Position numbers and translations under genes: made by a program. From the NCBI RefSeq assembly GCF_016097555.1, contig NC_054704.1, positions 31,829,554 through 31,893,553 on the forward strand: a DNA stretch of 64,000 nucleotides, written 5' to 3'. Each line of letters begins with the position of its first letter. Within the stretch, counting starts at the first letter, position 1. This DNA is from Gigantopelta aegis. Taxonomy: Eukaryota > Mollusca > Gastropoda > Neomphalida > Peltospiridae. The notes under the pieces are model-generated. The model was not told the origin of the DNA. It was given only the letters and a program-made list of their open reading frames with translations, and ran no database searches. Positions 57,328 to 64,000 of this stretch are shown piece by piece.

Positions 57328-59039
57328 CTTCCTACTACACGATATAATATAAAGATAGAAAAGTACATCAGCTTGTCCGACTAGCGATTTAAGGTCTGTA
57401 TCATTAGACTACACTGATCTTAAAGTCCAAATAAATGTATACATCTACCCATCAACCAACAGAAGTAAATGGCCATGGAGCGCAATAGTGCATAATAGAT
57501 CAAATGCTCTTAATGTCAACTGTTCCAAGTCATTTTAACTTTGTCAACATCTACATATAACAAGTATTTACATATTTGTCAAGTTGTACAAACCATGAAG
57601 AAAAAGAAAGCTACTGCATGAAAACTGCTGAATGTGGGATGATCAAGGATACATTTTTTCCAAACAAGAAATGTTAAAGACAGGAATTATGTTACAGATA
57701 TGTTATAATTTCAGTATTTAACATGACTTCACGATAAATATTTGGTATGCCTTCAGTACATAATGTATACAGTGAATAATATATCTGTGTACTCTATAAA
57801 AGCCAGATTTTACATTTCTCAATCTAAGGAACAAATGAACACAAATCAAAGAAAAAATACCTAGATCACATATTTAAGTCAAAACAATGTTAAGTTAAAT
57901 ACTTTTAGAACCAAAGCTCTTCTAAGTAATTTGAAGAACAAAATTGAGCAAATACGCCCCCTTTTAATTATTGTCAACAGGAAACGATCACAGTACTAAA
58001 TAGTAAAGCTGACAATTTAGATAATGTCCGTAAAATAGGCATCTGACCTGAATTATTATTGTTCTAATTGATCTACATCAACTTAGGGTGCAATTCCATT
58101 TAATTGTTTGGGCTGCACTGGGAATGCAATTGATCATTCAAGATCATGAAATTTCACAAAACACATGATATATAAAAATTAGAACAATCGAACTGATACC
58201 ACAACATGTAGTCTTTTGCTGTCTAAACAGGTTATCACTATATATAAAATGTCAACAAGTAGTAGAGATGAGCAGAACTAGGGGTGTATAACCTAATAGA
58301 TATTTTTACTTTAAAAAACAGTGATTCATTCGAAAATACCCAAACAAACACCACACTCATGCAACAAAAACTAAATCTTGTCCTACAAATACATGGCAGT
58401 ATGAAAAAACGGGCAAAGCTTTTATGTTGCTGCAATAAATATTGGTTGCACAATAGTTGGCAAAGTCACTATGTTGAAACAAATCACATACCACAAGGTT
58501 ATCAGTTTTTTGTCAACTTTTTTTTCTTCTCAGATATAAATGAAAAAAATATGTACACATTAGTACAGTGTGTACATATCAAAATATCTGTCAGGTGTAA
58601 TTGGAAAAGTAAAAATGGGGGAAGTCATTCGTCCTTTTGTCCAAAATATAAACACACAAGTCTTGCACATGAGCAAGAAACGCCCAAACATCACATAAAA
58701 AAAAAGAAAGAAAAGAAAACACAGCACTTGTTTGTAGCAATGATTCCTGTGAATTCTATTTGAATTATTCATTCTCATGCAATGTTTCGGATGGCAGCAT
58801 AAGAAGTGCTGTCCAATAACCAATCCTGAATGATGATGAGATCCCACACACACCAATGGTCGATGTTAAAAGGTTAGAGGTAATTTAAAATGCAACAGGC
58901 AATCAATCAAGTTTAACCACTTGTAGAAAAATATCCACACCATTAAACCGAAATCCACTTGTCTTGGCAAACTATGGAAGTCAAAATCTTGATGGGCAGG
59001 GCTGGAGACACAGTTATCAACAGGATGCTTTGTATCTGC
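57328..59039 (-). other. SERBP1 3' UTR and downstream
   Basis: Downstream of the SERBP1 stop. ORFs on both strands around 58284-58856 overlap each other and are low-complexity. No repeat recognised. Confidence 0.45.
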
Positions 59040-62000
59040 TCATGCTGCACTCTTGACCAAACTAGGGAAGTCTGTTTCGTCATCCATCTTTGGTGCAGTT
59101 TCGCGTGGCTTCCGGTCACCACGACCCATGCCGCCGCCGCCACCTCTACCTCCACGGCTGCGCCCATCGCGGGGTCTTCTTCCACCACGACCGCGACGTG
59201 GCGACTCGTTAAAGGTAATCCTAATGTCTAAAAGGTCCTTTTTCTTGTGCCTGTCATCCTAAAAAAAAAAAGAAAAGAAAAAAAAAAGAAGAGTTAAATG
59301 AACAATCTATTAATGTGTGGTTAAATTATTTTACAGCATTCTTTGTGGCCTAAAAATAACATTGTTACTAGACTGAGATAAAATGTTTTATTTTCTCCAA
59401 TCTGTGGCACTGGAATTCTGGTTACACATTGTAAATAAAAAAAATTAAAAAATTTAATTTAAAAAAAAAAAACCCACATAAAATATACTACTCAAAAGAA
59501 TTTAAGGGTCCGACGATATTTTCGACATTATTTTCTGAATGTCAATTATATTAGCTAGACCATAATGTCACGCATGGTATTGTTCCATTTTGACGAAAGT
59601 GGGTCTAAGCAACCCATAAATGAATTAAAATCCACTGTCATTGACACTGTCGACTAGTTCTAATGGCGAAAACATGCTTACATTTGCACGTAAATTAGGG
59701 CGAAAGGGAAAGGTCTGCTAAGTGCCCATAACTTGCTTTTTCACAAAGCGCTTCATTTGCACGCTTTGCATGTGTATTCCATGTTCCCAATGCTGAATTT
59801 CCGTATAATTGGAGCTTGCGTTCGTGTACGGTGCACACTCCAAATTCGATGTCAACTGACTATCGAAGATCGAGGAAGGGCTATTGCTTGGCTTCAGGAT
59901 GGCAATACGCAAAGAAATGTTGCCCTGAGACTTGGTGTCAGTCAGTGTCGTTGGCCGACTGTGGCAACGGTACCAAGCAACGAATTCTTTTCGAAATCGT
60001 CCACGTTCGGGAAGACCCCGAAGCACTACAAATAGAGAGGACCGCTACATCACCAATATGGCTCTACGTCAACGCACAACCACTGCACGCCGATTACGTG
60101 ACAATCTGCGGACTGCGACTGGAACTCGAGTGTCTGATCAAACCATACGCAATCGTCTGAGAGCCAATAATCTACGCTGCCGTTGCCAGGCTGTTCGACC
60201 ACCACTCCTACCACGTCACAGAACGGCCACACGTCACTGGTGCACACTTCATCTGCGGTGGCAACGTGTTCAGTGGGGTCGAGTGATGTTCACTGACGAG
60301 TCCAGGTTTAGTCTCCAGTTCAACGACGGTCGGGTTCGTGTCTACAGACGTCCTGGGGAGCGCTTCGCTGACGTTAACGTTACACAACGTCACCGGTTCG
60401 GTGGTGGCAGCATCTCTATCCACCACAGGACCCCCCTCTATGTGGTGGATGGCAATCTGAATGGAATGAGATTATCCGGCCGTTGGTTCTCCCAGGCCTT
60501 CAGCAGATTGGCGGCGGGGCAGTTCTGCAGGATGACAATGCCAGACCCCACCGCACGAGGGTGGTAACGGACTTTCTCAGACAACAAGGTATCGCCAGGA
60601 TGGATTGGCCAGCATATTTGCCTGACTTGGCCCCAATAGAGCACGCCTGGGACGAATTAGGCAGGAGAGTTCGGGATAACCATGCCCCTCCGGCCAACCT
60701 TCATGATCTGGGTCAACTTCTTATGGCAGAGTGGCAGGCCATTCCCCAAGAGTTCTTCAGACGTCTGATCAACAGCATGAGGCACCGATGTGTAGAGTAT
60801 TCGCGCCAGGGGTGGATTCACACACTATTAAACGAATGTTCTAATGTGTAAAATCCATGTTTGACAACCTTCAACTTTGACAGCATGTCATGTGACTTTC
60901 TTGTATACAGTGACGTTTTTTTTTTTTTGTAAATATGGAACAATAAATTAAATTTTTGGTGTAGTTTACATCATCAATCTAATACACTCTGAAACTTATT
61001 TGGTTATAAATTTTTGACCCTTAAATTCTTTTGAGTAGTATAGATTAACTATAAACCAAGTTGTATGAAATGATGAAGTTGTATGAAATGGAGTTAACTG
61101 TTTTACTCCATCATTGCCACAATTGCAATAACATATCAGCATTTTTTTTTACTTCATAAAGAAGACAAAAACCACTTTTGAGCAAATTAGCAGTTAGATC
61201 ACAGCTATTCTCAAGTCATAATTCTTTAACGTGAGATAATACCTCATCATCTTCATCTTCCTCATCATCAGATTCTTCCTTTTTCTTTGTGTATGCGACA
61301 CCTTTCTTCCACTTATTATTGTCCTCGCCCTCTCCAGCCTTTCTAATATTGTAGTCCACCTTGGTCCTATTCTGTTTCTGCAGAGCCTTCCATTCATCCA
61401 AAGTCATTTGCTTTGCTGGTTCTTCTCCGTCTCCAACATGTTCAGCTTCACCACTTTCACTACAAAACAAAAAGAAACTGAAATTAGTTAAAAACTATAT
61501 TATGTAGGGTCTAAATCCAGGTAAACAAGATGCTATGTGCATGCTCCTGGCAAGTTATATCTAAATCTTTCTAATTATCATAAAATTTTATTGTGTAATC
61601 AAAATGTGAACAGGCCAGACAAGTCACTACTATGGATGCATGCTGCTTGATGTTACACTTTCAGACAGAACCAGACGAGTCTTATTATAATTTCTGAATT
61701 AGATTATAAATTTTTTGGAAATATTTCACACGAATCAACAAATATATTCAGGTAATTAACACTTGCACAAATCAAGACACATCGGATTCGTAGAGACACT
61801 AATTGTAGTGCGCCAAAACTACTCAGCTGACAAGATTTGACTCTGGCATATGCTCCTATGGAAAATTAAAAACTACAAGACACGAGATTAATTTCTTGTA
61901 TTCTAGAATTAATATTTATCACGACAAATTTATGTGTATGCATACCCAAAAAACAATAATTTAAAATGCTTTGAGCAAGATGGTTTCCAAAACTGAAATT

Positions 62001-62092
62001 ATCGTCGTTCTTACTTGAGTTCAGCATTCTCGGGAACCTCCTCGGATGTCCAGTTTTCACGATGTTCCTCCTCACCATCCTGAACGGGTTCA
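59040..62092 (-). CDS. SERBP1: SERBP1/HABP4-family RNA-binding protein (3' exons)
   Basis: Three minus-strand coding exons, 62015-62092, 61243-61459 and 59040-59258, with GT-AG introns and matching phases, give the C-terminal 171 residues. The acidic EPVQDGEEEHRENW is followed by the family core KQMTLDEWKALQKQNRTKV with DYNIRKAGEG and KWKKGVAY. An acidic ESDDEEDEDDE follows, then the RGG-type tail SPRRGRGGRRPRDGRSRGGR and the terminal DDETDFPSLVKSAA. Members bind mRNA and the ribosome (mRNA-channel occupancy in dormant ribosomes) through such RGG and hydrophobic segments. The middle matches SERBP1 'MTLDEWKAIQ...FNIRKPNEG'. The N-terminal exons lie beyond 62092 and were not found before the window end. 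SERBP1 versus HABP4 cannot be separated; invertebrates usually have one such gene. Confidence 0.9.
59486..61040 (+). mobile_element. Tc1/mariner element, 1.55 kb, with broken DD34E transposase
   Basis: The ends TACTACTCAAAAGAATTTAA and TTAAATTCTTTTGAGTAGTA are perfect 25-bp inverted repeats (to GGGTC/GACCC) with TA on each side. Inserted in the SERBP1 intron between exons 61243-61459 and 59040-59258. Intact ends and close family resemblance suggest a fairly young insertion, and it could still be moved by enzyme supplied from another copy. Confidence 0.95.
59833..60851 (+). pseudogene. Tc1/mariner DD34E transposase, frameshifted
   Basis: Helix-turn-helix part: QLTIEDRGRAIAWLQDGNTQ then RNVALRLGVSQ in one frame. 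From 59935 in another frame come VSVVGRLWQRYQ, a GRPRST linker, the second HTH (TTTARRLRDNLR) and the first catalytic aspartate in VMFTDESRFSLQF. From 60483 the first frame resumes with VLPGLQQIGGGAVLQDDNAR (second D) and LPDLAPIEHAWDELG. The glutamate stands 34 residues after the second aspartate, hence DD34E. Two frame changes, near 59940 and 60470, and a small internal deletion after FGGGSISI (the usual WGG block is missing) inactivate it. Expected length is about 340 residues. Confidence 0.92.
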
Positions 62093-62365
62093 CTACAATG
62101 GAAAAATAATGATAAATATGAACCTTGTTTAACTGATGTTAACAGCCAATCAAATTGAAATTGTGTCCTGCTCAGATTCCGGTAAAATAAAAATTCCATC
62201 ATGAGTATTAAATGGAACCAATTGTGGTCATCATTTCAGGCACACACATATCATGTTAAATTTGGAGCACTACTAACTGTTATAATCCGTCAACAGCCTT
62301 TTAATAACGACTCAACTGTACTAAACCTCCTCATAATTAAAGTGGTTAGATCTATATATCTACAA

Positions 62366-62428
62366 GGAAATGTTTTATTTAACGATGCACTAAACACATT
62401 TTATTTACGGTTATATGGCATCTAATAT
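62366..62428 (-). mobile_element. 63-bp SINE tail B insertion with target duplication
   Basis: Reverse copy of 'gatgccatataaccgtaaataaaatg...cgttaaataaaacatttcc'. TATCTACAA stands at 62357-62365 and 62429-62437. Like the 32-bp piece at 51199, a severely 5'-truncated copy. Confidence 0.82.
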
Positions 62429-62486
62429 TATCTACAAAGATTCCAATTTAATCAAATTTTGTTTCAGTATATTGTATGTTTTAGTA

Positions 62487-62589
62487 CAGGGCTTCTAGAA
62501 TACGGTAGCCTGACGCCTGTGGCTAGTGGGTTTTTTGGTCGGGCTACCAATTTATCAGTTTTACCATGCCCGACGGCTAGTGGATTTAT

Positions 62590-62621
<32 letters not shown>

Positions 62622-64000
62622 TGAACATAAAGAAAGATTAATATAATAATAAGCAGAGAAGAAATAAATCCTGTTATTCGTCATAATAGACTACTGAGAA
62701 TCGGAAACTGGGATATCGAGAGGCCATACCAGCAACGGTAATCGAGGGCCGCTTCCTGTTAACAACGATTTCTGTAACATTAATCCGGACTAAAACAAAC
62801 GAACAAGCGGATTAATTAACCGTTACCACTGTCAATGACAACACAGGCCAAGTTGTTGGAGTAAGTTAACTGCTGTAGCGGATTAAACAACTTGTTATAC
62901 TTAAAGCATGACAAGTTGTAATAACAAATTGTTAAATCTTCTCACTAGTATTTAATTGATGTAACCGATCGTAAAACATCGACCAGATTAGAGGCTGTAT
63001 TGACACAGTGTTTTAGCTCATCGGTGCCCAATCAAAGAACATGGGATTTGGGCGACATTGGCCTGGTTGGGTATTAATACAGGACAGTGTGTAATGGTTT
63101 CTAAAACCTTGTATCTGATTTTTTGCATGGTAAAAAAATTAGTGAGAGAGGGGGATGTCACAACAAAATTATGTCTCAGTTCAGTATATTTACTAAGTGT
63201 GGGGAAAAGCGCAAACGTGACACGACGGACGGAAAAAAAAAAATAAAACTAAACATCAAAAATATGACAAGACGAGTTAGGAAATTTGTACCAACATGGA
63301 AAAACTCGTTTACCTGGCTAGAATATTCAGAAGATGAAGATGTAATGTTTTGTAGGATATGCAAAAAATTCCCATCTATTTCGGCACAGCCAAACAAATT
63401 GAAAAGCCAAAATGCCATGATTCACGGTAGTAACCATTTTCGCTTAGACACCATCAGGGCACACGAAACTTCTTCAGTTCATAGGGAATGCATTGTATTT
63501 GATCAAGAAGGGACTAAAACTAGTAGTACAAAAGAAGGTGGTATGCAGTTTGAAGATACATCGATAGGAATGCTCCTCGTGAAAATGGATACGTCGAGAT
63601 TAGACAAGATGACCAAGTTGTTCAACATAGCATACGCATTGGCAAAACATTCAAAACCACTATCAGATATGCAATTCCACTGCCGCATAGCGTTAAAACT
63701 AAACGTGGATATAGGACAGAATTATCATAAACAACGATGCGACACGACTTTTCATAACAAGTATATCGGCAGTCCTCCAAGCAAAAGCTAAGAACAGGGT
63801 TATTTCATCAAATTTTATTGTCACTGCTGGCTGATGGAAGCACTGACAGAAGTGTAAAAGAACAGGCGACAGTCTTCATTAGATTTGTGGGGGTGTGACG
63901 GAAGACTCGAGACGACATTTGTAGACATTGTCGAACTGGAACATGCACATGCTGACCGTGTATTTTCAGGTTTGGGCAGCGCTTTAACCAAATTTGGACT
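62487..64000 (+). mobile_element. hAT transposon, left end and 5' part (runs off the window)
   Basis: Starts with hAT-type CAGGGCTTCTAG and 'cggtagcc' blocks, with a 29-A run at 62596-62624. It is followed by non-coding sequence and a TTF-type zinc-finger transposase start (63123-63791). The right end lies outside the window, so the boundary and target duplication cannot be confirmed. It sits upstream of the recognised SERBP1 exons, probably in an intron. Confidence 0.65.
63123..63791 (+). pseudogene. hAT transposase, ZNF862-like, N-terminal part, damaged
   Basis: A 222-codon frame (a later ATG at 63171, MSQFSIFTK, is an equally possible start) has a zinc-binding region WLEYSEDEDVMFCRICKKFP ... 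HFRLDTIRAHETSSVHRECI, typical of TTF/BED-type fingers of ZNF862- and KIAA1586-like hAT proteins. After the ORF ends, other frames carry LLADGSTDRSVKEQATVFIR and then ELEHAHADRVFSGLGSALTK, the next conserved blocks. The gene is therefore interrupted by at least two frame changes within the window. Confidence 0.78.

Noticed and set aside
58284-58763. 159-codon plus-strand ORF
   Set aside because: Antisense to the SERBP1 3' region, low-complexity end (KKKKEKK), no recognisable features.

Overview
AT-rich, intron-dense eukaryotic DNA, almost certainly from a mollusc and probably a marine gastropod. The reasons are the gene structures (small exons with GT-AG introns), protein sequences of clear animal type, and a very high load of tRNA-derived SINEs and short inverted-repeat DNA transposons of the kind common in molluscs. 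The species cannot be named from the sequence. No retrovirus-like, LTR or Polinton-like element was seen, and there is no CRISPR array, rRNA or free-standing tRNA gene.

Four host genes are supported. (1) ALG14 on the minus strand at the left edge; its first two coding exons lie at 194-1512 and the rest is outside the window. (2) TLCD4 (TMEM56), complete, on the plus strand in six coding exons between 10343 and 20840; with ALG14 it forms a head-to-head pair. (3) IFT74, a core subunit of the ciliary IFT-B complex, on the plus strand in 22 coding exons between 37774 and 55060; only the initiator exon was not found. (4) The 3' half of a SERBP1/HABP4-family RNA-binding protein on the minus strand, in three coding exons between 62092 and 59040. 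A 97-codon ORF at 57034-57327 (minus) is a weak further candidate. These genes act in separate pathways: ER N-glycosylation, a membrane TLC-domain protein, cilium assembly, and mRNA or ribosome binding.

The space between exons is packed with mobile DNA. There are about 20 SINE pieces built from two 5' heads and two 3' tails in all four combinations, many with exact target-site duplications. LINE 3' ends lie at 5.6, 9.9 and 50.3 kb. Tc1/mariner elements include a 1.55-kb copy with a broken DD34E transposase at 59.5-61.0 kb. Others are a pogo-like MITE, TTAA-flanked piggyBac-like MITEs at 12.2 and 32.9 kb, a family of short elements with CAGGGCTCGAA ends, and the start of a hAT element at the right edge.

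The most unusual object is a 4.3-kb element inside an IFT74 intron (44821-49135). It has about 490-bp terminal inverted repeats around a decayed gene for a large protein with PIN/XPG-nuclease-like acidic motifs and a C-terminal cysteine-rich CXC-like domain. Such proteins are widespread in invertebrate databases as uncharacterised proteins. Here the terminal repeats mark the gene as cargo, or possibly the enzyme, of a DNA transposon; an Academ-like assignment is tentative.
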